From NCBI GenBank assembly GCA_907163375.1, contig CAJQUW010008647.1, positions 1-64,000 of the forward strand: DNA of 64,000 bases, read 5' to 3'. Numbering within the stretch: position 1 is the first letter of the stretch; every line of letters starts with the position of its first letter. Made by a program: the position numbers and the translations under genes. Of this stretch, positions 56,721 to 64,000 are shown one piece after another. A model generated the notes under the pieces. That model saw nothing but the letters and a program-made list of their open reading frames with translations. It was not told the DNA's origin and ran no database searches. This stretch comes from Prostheceraeus crozeri (taxonomy: Eukaryota > Platyhelminthes > Polycladida > Euryleptidae).

Positions 56721-57027
56721 CCGATGACTTTGGTGATTTTATGGTAACGACTTATCCGTAATGAGTTATCTTTTGATTGAAAGCATTTTACCCGATGCTA
56801 AAGTAAGGGAGTTCAATGTACCCAGTGCGAGAGCAGAGGAGTTGATGGCTTCGAGCAACTGCATGGTTAGCGCAAGGACGGAAATGCTTGCCATGAGCTC
56901 AGTCGTTCGTTTTATAACCAGACCTAGCTCCAATCACATGCGTTTCCCTTTTCATGTTTTCCCTGTCTTTGTTACGTGACAAAGAGTTATCACACGTGAA
57001 CTTTTCACCGCGTGGGTAGAAACCTTC

Positions 57028-57040
57028 CCTATTTATATAC
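57028..57040 (-). promoter_or_regulatory. TATA box for the minus-strand gene cluster
   Basis: TATATAAATAG on the minus strand, about 310 bp upstream of the 56720 start. A short first exon may lie between. The AP-1 tandem repeats at 57066-57304 are directly upstream. Confidence 0.55.
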
Positions 57041-57065
57041 GAAGACCTCACAAAGACTTTAGTGA

Positions 57066-57304
57066 CACACCCCTTCTAGCGAACAAAGACGCATTCATTT
57101 ATTTAACAAAGAGCCTGATAGTAATGCACAAAGCGCAATGACTCATGTTGTGTCACACCCCTTCTAGCGAACAAAGACGCATTCATTTATCTAACAAAGA
57201 GCCTGATAGAAATGCACAAAGCGGAATGACTCATGTTGTGACACGCCCCTTTTCTCGAACAAAGACGCATTCATTTATCGAACAAAGCGCAATGACTCAT
57301 GTTG
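57066..57304. repeat. three tandem repeats, each with an AP-1 site
   Basis: Units of about 70-98 bp share ACACSCCTT, GAACAAAGACGCATTCATTTAT and CAAAGCGSAATGACTCATGTTG. The AP-1 sites are at 57139-57145, 57227-57233 and 57293-57299. The third unit lacks the middle GAGCCTGATAG portion. The position upstream of a minus-strand TATA box suggests an enhancer. Confidence 0.75.
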
Positions 57305-57353
57305 CTCTATACACCATTGCAAAATACTCAGTGAAAAGAAATCTTTATTGCAT

Positions 57354-57725
57354 CTACACAACATGACGACCCTCAAACAAAGTCGTGGATGTAAACACAC
57401 TCAGTTGAATCATGATATGTTTAACAACGTATGCATTTCCTTCCATCGTCTCTTCCATCTTCTCCATAATTGTCTCCATATGTCGTGCATAAAATTGATC
57501 ACTAAGAGTAATCCATTCTGTGCAATAGGATCCAAAACGAAGTGGTTTTTGCAAATAATTCAACTCTATATAAGCAACGAGTCTACCCTTCACATCTTGA
57601 CGTTGTAAACTCTCTATCAGTCTTTTGAAGTGAGGAAGGCTTTCAGTTAGCACTACTTTCATATCATTCACCTTTACTTTAAATGTAAGTTTCCAGTCTT
57701 GTAAAATCGAATCCTTGTTGATCAA
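57354..57725 (-). CDS. stand-alone homologue of PolB N-terminal domain (middle copy)
   Basis: 123 residues. The first block is diverged (DWKLTFKVKVNDMKVVL). Then follow HFKRLIESLQRQDVKGRLVA and a strand, RFGSYCTEWITLSDQFYARHMETI and a terminal IMIQLSVFTS strand, which align with the 61427-61825 protein (DSLMNKDVKGRLVAEIEF; FYQRHMAKI). The most diverged of the three copies in this element. Located between the DnaQ-like gene and the AP-1 repeats, matching the position of 5150-5455 in copy 1. Confidence 0.5.
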   Translation of the reverse strand: MINKDSILQDWKLTFKVKVNDMKVVLTESLPHFKRLIESLQRQDVKGRLVAYIELNYLQKPLRFGSYCTEWITLSDQFYARHMETIMEKMEETMEGNAYVVKHIMIQLSVFTSTTLFEGRHVV

Positions 57726-57953
57726 GTGTCAAATGACACATGTGGTTACTTAATGTACGATGTGCCATCATAAACGTTGTGACTATAGATTTCACATTGC
57801 TTTAATGTCTTCCACTATGAATAAAACAAAAATAACAATCATGTTCCACTGTAACTTTATTCAACATCAATCAAAATTCGCAAAGCAATCAGAGAGTAGT
57901 GAATACAATTCATGAAAAGATAATCACTCATTCACAGAGAGTAAATGTATGTT

Positions 57954-58530
57954 CTAGTTACACCCATGCTGTTGACAATAATATAGATGCAGTTCATGAA
58001 CATCATAGAGACTACAATGCCAGCGTGAAGAGAGTTTTGCAATGTAGGTGGCTTTATTTCTAGTATTACAATGGGATGGTGGTCTGTAAGGGTGATGTCT
58101 ATCACCGAAACATACAGCCATATCAAAAATCATTTCATCTGTTAACTTCTTTTGATCACAATGCATATCATAGTCTTGACTTACACGATCTACCCAACAT
58201 GGAAAATATAAATTATCAATGTGCAATTAAAGTGTTGCTGCTTTTTTTTCAGAATCATTTCCTAATATTTCAACAATATGAAAACCTGACAGTTGATATG
58301 AAAATTGAAATCACTTATCAAATACGTTTCATTCACAGATCCAATATGAATCAAAATAGAAGGATCAAGTCCATGCACATGACGTCGTGACCATTCGTCT
58401 TTGTGTGGAGGACAGTAGGCAAATCTATGATATACGCTCGTACACTAGCAACAGTTTGATCGCTTTCCCTCATTGCAATAGCACTCAACTCCTGCATTGG
58501 TGTCCCCTCACTGTCTATGACGATGACAAC
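57954..58530 (-). pseudogene. DnaQ-like exonuclease candidate, copy 2, broken
   Basis: After a TTGTAG acceptor at 58531 the frame reads VVIVIDSEGTPMQELSAIAM (motif I, D-x-E). A different frame then gives RRHVHGLDPSIL, and the last 90 codons (58226-57954) end in WHCSLYDVHELHLYY (motif III, H-x4-D). It is the counterpart of 5540-6088 in copy 1. At least two frameshifts separate these parts. Motifs I and III agree between copies. Confidence 0.5.
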
Positions 58531-58702
58531 CTACAATATCAAAAAGACTTAGTTACAAGATAATATACTCACTGACATAGATAATGAAACCAAATATCAA
58601 TGACTTGAATGGAAGTTTGTCTCATTTTTTTCTATGGTTTGAGATGATATCTCGCTTTCTATGTATCACCATTGAACTCCATATGATAAGGGAAATGATA
58701 TA

Positions 58703-59854
58703 GGACCATCAAATTTCAAAATTTGATATTGATCACAGTAACAGCTAGAAGTTGAACAGAATCACCACCTACTGCTGACCAGATTTGACTTATGAAATGG
58801 CGCACGATAACTTTACCAGAGAAATGGCAATTGGGATGATGCGTTGTGGGCAAAGTTCTACAACTGTCTCGAGATAATTGAAAATTTCAAGGGTCGTTGT
58901 ATGGAGGTGGTGGTGTCGTTGGAAAGCAGAAGGAAATATGGAAAAGAAGAACGGATCAGGAAGACCAAGGGTATCATCCAAGCGGACAGATGCACGCTTA
59001 ATTTTAGCTGCTAAAAGAAACAGATTTGTGTCCGTCCCGAAGCTAATTGTGTACTGGAAGGTTGCTGGGAACGTTGCCTGTAGCGTTCGAACTGCATATC
59101 GAAGATTGCGAGAAGCTCGTATATAGTCTCGACGACCCGCTGTGAGAATTTCGCTGAGCCTGGAACATCGAAGGAGACGAGTGACGTGGTGTCAAGGTCA
59201 TCAGTCGTGGAGTAACAGTCAGTGGGAACGTGTGCTCTGGACTGATGAATCAAGGTTTACTCTCGATTTCAACGATGGTCGGATCCGTGTTCATCGCTTG
59301 CCAAGTGAACGATTTGCTCCATGTTGCGTCAAAGAACACGACCGGTACGGCGGCGGTAGTTTCATGGTTTGGGCCGGTATCTGGCACAATGGGAAAACAC
59401 CAGCAATCGTAGTGAAAGGAACATTGACAGGACAGCGATATGCCGACGAGATCGTGACACCGGTCGTGGTTCCAGCAGTAACATCGAATCAATTGATTTT
59501 TCAGGATGACAACGCAAGGCCCCATCGCGCTGCAGTGCTCTCTAACAGGATAGCAAGCAGTGGAATCCCAACCTTCGAATGGCCCTCACGTTCTCCCGAC
59601 CTCTCCCCCATCGAGCACTGCTGGGATGAACTTGGTCGCAGAGTGAGGGAGAGGTACAACCACCCACCAGTGTCTTTCAAGATGTTGGCCGACAGACTGA
59701 TCGAGCAGTAAAACCTCTTAGACCTGGCATTCATCCAGCGACTGTGCTCATCCATGCCCTCACGCATCGATGTCTGTTTGGATGCTCGCGGTGGTCACAC
59801 CCGTTTCTAACTTAAGTTGATAAAATCATGAGTATCAAATTAAATGTTTTTGAG
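58703..59854 (+). mobile_element. Tc1-like transposon inside the Polinton
   Basis: Degenerate inverted termini (ATCAAATTTCAAAATTTGATA on the left, TATCAAATTAAATG on the right) are flanked by TA at 58701-58702 and 59855-59856. They enclose a plus-strand Tc1 transposase. Boundaries are approximate because the termini have diverged. The insertion lies between the DnaQ-like gene and the 3' end of the RING-like gene. Confidence 0.65.
58878..59711 (+). pseudogene. Tc1 transposase, frameshifted
   Basis: 58878-59126 encodes paired-like HTH domains (VVVWRWWCRWKAEG; KNGSGRPRVSSKRTD; RTAYRRLREA). 59142-59711 encodes the DDE core with VLWTDESRFTLDF, IFQDDNARPHRAAV and WPSRSPDLSPIEHCWDELGR. The two are separated by a stop near 59126 with no methionine spacing expected, so one lesion splits the gene. 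GC content is higher than the surrounding Polinton genes. Confidence 0.88.
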
Positions 59855-60224
59855 TAAAGCATTCGAGTTCTCCTTCTACAAACAACAAACAAACGTACAG
59901 TACAACCAAGTTTAAGTCATAAGTATTCATATCAGGACTTGTTTCATTCTTTTTGTCACTGAGTATACATTGAGCAGGAACTTTACAAGGATGTCTGTCC
60001 TTTACATAACAAAAGATACATACAACATGATTACAATGTTTTAATTGAATATAACGCACAAGACCGCGTTTTCCACATTCACTACATACTAACTGATTAC
60101 AATACTCAAGATTTCTCTTTGATGGTAACACCATCTGTCTTTGATGCACGACGACGTTTAGGTTTGGTGACAGGTTCTTGACACTCTTTGACATAAGAAT
60201 CAATGACTTTCTCAATGTGATCAA
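59835..60224 (-). CDS. RING-like zinc protein, copy 2
   Basis: 129 codons. The zinc pattern is CSECGKRGLVRYI, then CNHVVCIFC and further Cys, as in 6123-6371. The last residues read into the terminal sequence of the Tc1-like insertion, so the original C-terminus was probably displaced. The first 40 residues overlap the upstream early gene in another frame, and a TAATCAG splice acceptor just before the CSEC region hints that the zinc part is a downstream exon. Confidence 0.5.
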   Translation of the reverse strand: MITLRKSLILMSKSVKNLSPNLNVVVHQRQMVLPSKRNLEYCNQLVCSECGKRGLVRYIQLKHCNHVVCIFCYVKDRHPCKVPAQCILSDKKNETSPDMNTYDLNLVVLYVCLLFVEGELECFTQKHLI

Positions 60225-60789
60225 GACCTGTTAACTCAGGTTGATGATGAATTTGAGCAACACTCAAATTGAGAGAAATCAAATTACCGTCAGATTGATG
60301 AGGTCCCACGTAAGCAGCAGGCACCTCAATATGAAAGGAGTAAAAGCCTGCACCTAGTGTTGACAATTCTGTTTCAACTGAATGTTCAACTGTCACTCCT
60401 GAAGTGACTTTACAATAATTGCTTTGTAAAATATAGCAGCGAGTGCCGCGATACAAAGGTTTATAATAAGAAGTTTTCTTTTCTGGCCACAACTGCAATA
60501 GTTCAGTGGGAATAAGAGCCTTTTGCCTCACAACGTCTTCTAAAATGTCAAGCTGCTGACGCAACCAATTATCAATAGGAATACTCAGGTTTTGACCGCA
60601 ACGATTTACTTGCGTATCCACTTTTGGTAAGTATGCCGCCGGCGTTTGAAGATAGAGTCGAACACCGTTGTAGCGCACTTGTTGTTTGTAGGTAGAATAT
60701 CCTTGAATTACCTTTTCAATTTTCGGATTCCACAGCTCGAGATGATGAGGATTGAGTGATGCAGCAGTAGGAGTAGGATTCATGGCCAT
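60106..60789 (-). CDS. conserved early Polinton protein (ssDNA-binding-like?), copy 2
   Basis: The start is placed at 60789 (AMNPTPTAASL), just after a TTACAG acceptor, parallel to the spliced start in copy 1 (ASTPSAAL). About 227 residues: WLRQQLDILEDVV helix, YKPLYRGTRCYIL strand, GAGFYSFHIEVPAAYVGPHQ, then a SDGNLISLNLSVAQIHH strand and a basic tail (KPKRRRASK). Alignable with 6283-7058 and 56298-56720. A role in binding single-stranded DNA during protein-primed replication is speculative. Confidence 0.6.
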   Translation of the reverse strand: MAMNPTPTAASLNPHHLELWNPKIEKVIQGYSTYKQQVRYNGVRLYLQTPAAYLPKVDTQVNRCGQNLSIPIDNWLRQQLDILEDVVRQKALIPTELLQLWPEKKTSYYKPLYRGTRCYILQSNYCKVTSGVTVEHSVETELSTLGAGFYSFHIEVPAAYVGPHQSDGNLISLNLSVAQIHHQPELTGLDHIEKVIDSYVKECQEPVTKPKRRRASKTDGVTIKEKS

Positions 60790-60909
60790 GGCAGTCTGTA
60801 ACGAAAGAATACCACTAAGTACATTCATGATCATCAGAGAAAAGAAAATTGTTGGCCTAGCAGTGACATATGAGGTGGCCCTTAGGAGGACCTTTTGCTG
60901 CGTTCACAT

Positions 60910-61143
60910 GATTTAAAGCTCATCACCAAAGTCTAAACCTTCGTCATCGTCCAGTAAATTAAATGTCTTGGGCTTAGGACACGAATTAGGTTTCAATTCC
61001 TTCAAGGTCTTGAAGGTAAAGCGTCTAGGTGGTGGAGGCGGTGGTGGTGGTGGCGATGGTTCAACAAAATAGGCTTGTACAATCATCGGCCACACACTCT
61101 CCTGCGTCTCTCTTCTAAAATGTTGGTAAGGTTTAGGCCACAC
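60910..61143 (-). CDS. small polyproline protein
   Basis: 76 residues with nine consecutive prolines near residue 34, flanked by RRETQESVWPMI and RRFTFKTLKELK, and an acidic end (DDDEGLDFGDEL). A GTGAGT donor just upstream (about 61160) suggests splicing may change the N-terminus. A TATA box lies about 140 bp upstream. The acidic tail recalls transcription-activation or partner-binding tails. Family not recognised. Confidence 0.4.
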
Positions 61144-61280
61144 AGTCAGTCATGACACTCACTTGTAAATTTGGAAACAGGATTGAATCAAACAAAATTG
61201 AGACGAAGAATGGTTTGAGCAAGTCACACATGCTATTCAAGTCAAGAGAATGAAATGAAGAGAAAATGGGGAGATGACTG

Positions 61281-61290
61281 CTTTTATAGG
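61281..61290 (-). promoter_or_regulatory. TATA box upstream of the polyproline gene
   Basis: CCTATAAAAG on the minus strand. An inverted CCAAT (ATTGG on the minus strand) lies about 40 bp further upstream near 61323. Confidence 0.5.
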
Positions 61291-61426
61291 CTCCTGCGAA
61301 TCCACACTTGACACTATGAGAGCCAATCAGAGACCTCCGTTTCTCCCCTGACTTCGTTGCGGCTGGGAAAAGGAGGAAAGCGGACGACTGACTCATGATT
61401 GCTTTTCCCAAATCTTGTAGTCAAAT

Positions 61427-61825
61427 CTAGTTTAGCACATTGAGGTGAATATGAATGCATTTTATGCGACATAAGAGCAAGTTGGATCCATGCTCTTGAA
61501 ATGAATCTAGTCGAGAAGCAATTTTCGCCATGTGTCGCTGATAGAAATCTTTTGGATCATGTATCGTCTCTGCAGAATAGGATGCAAAATGAAGCACTAC
61601 ACGTTCGCCCGCATGTTCATCAGTCACTTTCTCAAATTCAATCTCTGCAACTAATCGTCCTTTCACATCTTTATTCATCAAACTGTCCATGAGATGTTGG
61701 AAAACGAAGTAACCTTCAGCGATAGCAAATTCTAAGTCTGCCTTTTCATGATGAAATGAGATGATGTAGTCCCTAATCACACCTCGAAGACTTTGTCGAT
61801 GAAAACGCAGTGAACACAAATTCAT
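61427..61825 (-). CDS. stand-alone homologue of PolB N-terminal domain (right copy)
   Basis: 132 residues, intact: LCSLRFHRQSLRGVIRDYIIS, then EFAIAEGYFVFQHLMDSLMNK, KGRLVAEIEFEKV, VVLHFASYSAETI, FYQRHMAKIASRLDSFQ and a final LLLCRIKCIHIHLNV. Closest in order and length to 48425-48868. Its N-terminal block is nearly identical to that of 5150-5455 in copy 1. It lies near the right end, so members of this family sit at both ends of the element. Confidence 0.6.
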   Translation of the reverse strand: MNLCSLRFHRQSLRGVIRDYIISFHHEKADLEFAIAEGYFVFQHLMDSLMNKDVKGRLVAEIEFEKVTDEHAGERVVLHFASYSAETIHDPKDFYQRHMAKIASRLDSFQEHGSNLLLCRIKCIHIHLNVLN

Positions 61826-62289
61826 TCGTAAACTCTACTGCATCTGTCATCTTTCTTCCTATCACATCTGAGGCATAGCATGAATGGCATAGTTCTAACA
61901 AGATTTTGCAGTCGTTTAGAATGAAACACTGTCTAATGTTGAACGTTTGTCTCGTATTTTCATGAGAAGAGATTGTTTGCTATCGAAGATGTATATGTTT
62001 GCGTATTTATGTCACTCCCACGACCCTCAAAACCCATCTATACAGGTGTAAAATGTCACGCTGATTCCAGATCCTGTCTCAGTTTTTTCATACGATGCTG
62101 CGTTCAAAAGTTAGAGACATTTTCATAAAATTCTAACTCTGTCGTTTTTTCGCGATTTTCTAAAAATCAACATTTCGATCTCACACCTAAACGAAGGAAG
62201 ACTTACACAAATGATGCTTTCCACTGCATTTGGCTCACTCTTAGCTTTCAAACGAGGTATGGCACGACTCTCTACGATCACTCACCCAA
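61826..62289. repeat. right subterminal region, copy 2
   Basis: No gene. From about 62050 it shares AATTCTAACTCTGTCG, CACACCTAAACGAAGG and CTCTTAGCTTTCAAACGAGG with copy 1 (7290-7430) and, inverted, with copy 3 (38900-39080). Confidence 0.6.
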
Positions 62290-62684
62290 GTTGGAAGTTC
62301 GACAGGAGGGAGGGGGGGGGCAGCACTCTTTCTTCCGATTGAGCTGGAAATTACCTTAACGATGTAAAATTGCACGTAGAATCCGAATCTGCCCTCCGTT
62401 TATCCATCCGAACTCTTCTTCATGCCGAAATATGGTCTTTCTCATCCCAAAACGTCCAAAACTTGCACTTTTCAAGATACTTTCACACCTAAACCAACCA
62501 ACACTTGGACATACTTTCCACTCCATCATGGGAGGAACAGTTTCCTCCACTCGTTCCGATCTTTTCCATCACATCCTTGGTGAAGACCTTCCAGACAGGA
62601 AGGGGGGCTGAGTCAGCATGATGACTCAGCAGCGATGACTCATTGCTGCACATTTGTCCTTCGCGTGGGAACGGGCTTACTACT
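62290..62684 (-). repeat. right terminal inverted repeat, copy 2
   Basis: Reverse complement of the left terminus with scattered differences. AP-1 sites are at 62609-62615, 62622-62628 and 62636-62642, mirrored from the left. Ends TTACTACT. Confidence 0.88.
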
Positions 62685-62690
62685 GTTGTT
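62685..62690. repeat. 6-bp target site duplication (right)
   Basis: GTTGTT, identical to 46727-46732. Confidence 0.9.
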
Positions 62691-62799
62691 AGACAAGTAG
62701 CAACGATGACATACGGCATTAGTTTCACAGTAAATCGAGTCTAGATCAGATACTCTGAATACCACGTTATCCATAAGTGTATATGACTGACAAAAGTTA

Positions 62800-64000
62800 G
62801 GGTAAACTCGGTTAATTCGGAGGTATTTTTGCTAAAAAGCAATTTTTCTCAGCTGAACTATATCTAATCTCGCTAAATTTACGTCTAGGGGTATATGAGG
62901 GAACCTTGAATGACTCCAGCACACCAAATTTCTTTTTACAATTATCATTTTCTAGAGTCAGCAAGTAGACGAAATGATTAACAACTCGGCTAATGTGGCG
63001 GTATACTCGGGTAATTCGGAGGTATACTCGGCTAATTCGGTGGTAATATCTAATAGTGTATCTAATGATGTATAAACATTTAGCTAGGTGTTTTTGCCTA
63101 GGTTGCCTGTTAGTTCGCACTTCTAATGTATTGTTCTAAATGTTGGTGCTGGAATAATAACAATAATAATGCTCAAAAATAATAACAGTAATAATAAAAA
63201 TTGAATAGCTTGATCAGCTCAATTCTTGAGACAAAAACACAGAAATCCAAGGAAAAATATATTGACGATCGACAGAACTACTGTACATTATCGTCGACAA
63301 GCACTGCAAACAACAGTATTCAAATGCGTAATCAAATACTTCTCAGCAAAACACTGTTCATGTCCCCATACAGGGCATAGGTGACACTTCACCCACTCAC
63401 GATCAGTTGAAAGAGAATAATTCACGTTACAAATCGGACAAAGGTTCTGGTCAACATCTGATGACAATTTGCACTCGGTCAACACTCGCGCTCTCTGTAC
63501 TCTACGTTTTTTCTTCTCATCACGCGCAGCAACTGTGGGGAGATTGGGCAGGTTAGTAGAAGGGGCGGTGTTTTCGTCAGATGGAGAAACATCGGTCCCA
63601 TCTTTCTCACTAAGCAAAGACAATTCCAGCTTCTCATCATCAATGGCTGTTCTATCTACTGGAAATAAACCAGTGGCCCGAAACCCCGAGAGAATGTTAG
63701 AAAGGCTGAATGATGCCATGTAGGCCTTGGTGACCAATCTGGCAAAATCCAAGCGCGACACAGAGATGCCTATGTTTTCTCTCAAATGATCACTAACAAC
63801 AGATCGCCAATGCGATTTCAATGACTTAAAAATGGAAACATCTAAGGGTTGCAGGATGTGAGTGGTATGAGCAGGAAATGTCATGAGCTCAATTCCATTA
63901 TCCTGAGCCAATTTGATGGCTTCGGGGGTGACATGGCTTGAGTGGGAATCCATCACCACAAGCACTGGACGCTCAGCTGGCAAATGTTCCACAAATCTCC
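62800..64000 (-). mobile_element. pogo-like DNA transposon, partial
   Basis: Begins after a TA with GGGTAAACTCGGTTAATTCGG. Subterminal copies of TACTCGG[C/G]TAATTCGG recur near 63005-63045. The transposase runs off the window on the minus strand. The other end is not visible. Confidence 0.65.
63288..64000 (-). CDS. pogo/Tigger-type transposase with C-terminal PHD-like finger, partial
   Basis: 234 codons of the C-terminal part. VLVVMDSHSSHVTPEA (second catalytic Asp region) is followed by FPAHTTHILQPLDVSIFKSLK, the third catalytic segment of the DDE_1 family, and a SGFRATGLFPVD block. A charged linker then leads to a Cys/His-rich finger, CPICNVNYS then KCHLCPVWGHEQCF and a final CSAC, PHD-like in spacing. 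The N-terminal CENP-B HTH is outside the window. The visible frame is open, so this may be a young copy. Confidence 0.85.
   Translation of the reverse strand, partial: RFVEHLPAERPVLVVMDSHSSHVTPEAIKLAQDNGIELMTFPAHTTHILQPLDVSIFKSLKSHWRSVVSDHLRENIGISVSRLDFARLVTKAYMASFSLSNILSGFRATGLFPVDRTAIDDEKLELSLLSEKDGTDVSPSDENTAPSTNLPNLPTVAARDEKKKRRVQRARVLTECKLSSDVDQNLCPICNVNYSLSTDREWVKCHLCPVWGHEQCFAEKYLITHLNTVVCSACRR

Larger units (their letters stand above)
46733..62684. mobile_element. complete-ended Polinton/Maverick copy 2 (15,952 bp)
   Basis: Inverted termini begin AGTAGTAAGCCCGTTCCCAC at the left, with the reverse complement at the right, and the flanking duplication is perfect. Gene order: left-end coiled-coil gene (+), PolB-N-like (-), DNA polymerase (+), TBP-like (-), unknown (-), early paralogue (-), PolB-N-like (-), DnaQ-like (-), Tc1 insertion, RING-like (-), early gene (-), Pro-rich (-), PolB-N-like (-). 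Integrase, ATPase, protease and capsid genes are not seen. Lesions in the polymerase show that it is not autonomous now. Confidence 0.93.

Overview
The window is metazoan, most likely invertebrate, nuclear DNA: AT-rich, with spliced genes, TATA boxes and long stretches without coding capacity, and dominated by mobile elements. I recognise no ordinary host gene, tRNA, rRNA or CRISPR array. The species cannot be named from the sequence.

Three copies of one Polinton/Maverick (adintovirus-like) family frame the window. Copy 1 (1-~8034, left part outside the window) carries on the minus strand a morphogenesis block: major capsid protein (broken), basic core-like protein, chromodomain integrase, conserved small protein, packaging ATPase and a basic Gly-rich protein. 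To its right is an early block: RING-like proteins, a homologue of the polymerase N-terminal domain, a DnaQ-like exonuclease and a spliced early gene of unknown function, followed by a G-rich terminal repeat region. Copy 3 (38503-~39830) is a left end only. Copy 2 (46733-62684, 15,952 bp) has both inverted termini and a perfect 6-bp target duplication GTTGTT. It holds a multi-exon protein-primed DNA polymerase (decayed) and an early block with several paralogues, but no integrase, capsid or ATPase. It also carries a gene that reads as a TATA-binding-protein (TBP) homologue of about 180 codons, which I regard as the most interesting item here. AP-1 sites (TGASTCA) stud its termini and internal promoters.

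Between the Polintons (8-38 kb and 41-46.7 kb) lies a graveyard of nested transposons: several 5'-truncated non-LTR retrotransposons, Penelope-like reverse transcriptase and GIY-YIG fragments, a solo LTR (AAAC duplication) split by a hAT element (8-bp duplication CTGTAACC), a non-autonomous hAT-like element (8-bp duplication GTGCGTAT) inside the Penelope RT, a mariner-like element (TA duplication), an IS630-like element with long terminal repeats, a BEL/Pao-like gag fragment, and several large foldback elements. A Tc1-like element has entered copy 2, and a pogo-like transposase with a zinc-binding tail runs off the right edge.

Working picture: copy 2 keeps replication and transcription functions (PolB, exonuclease, TBP-like factor) between intact termini while the virion module is absent. 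Copy 1 shows what that module looked like in the family. Functional roles for the early genes are inferences from motifs and from comparing the copies with each other.
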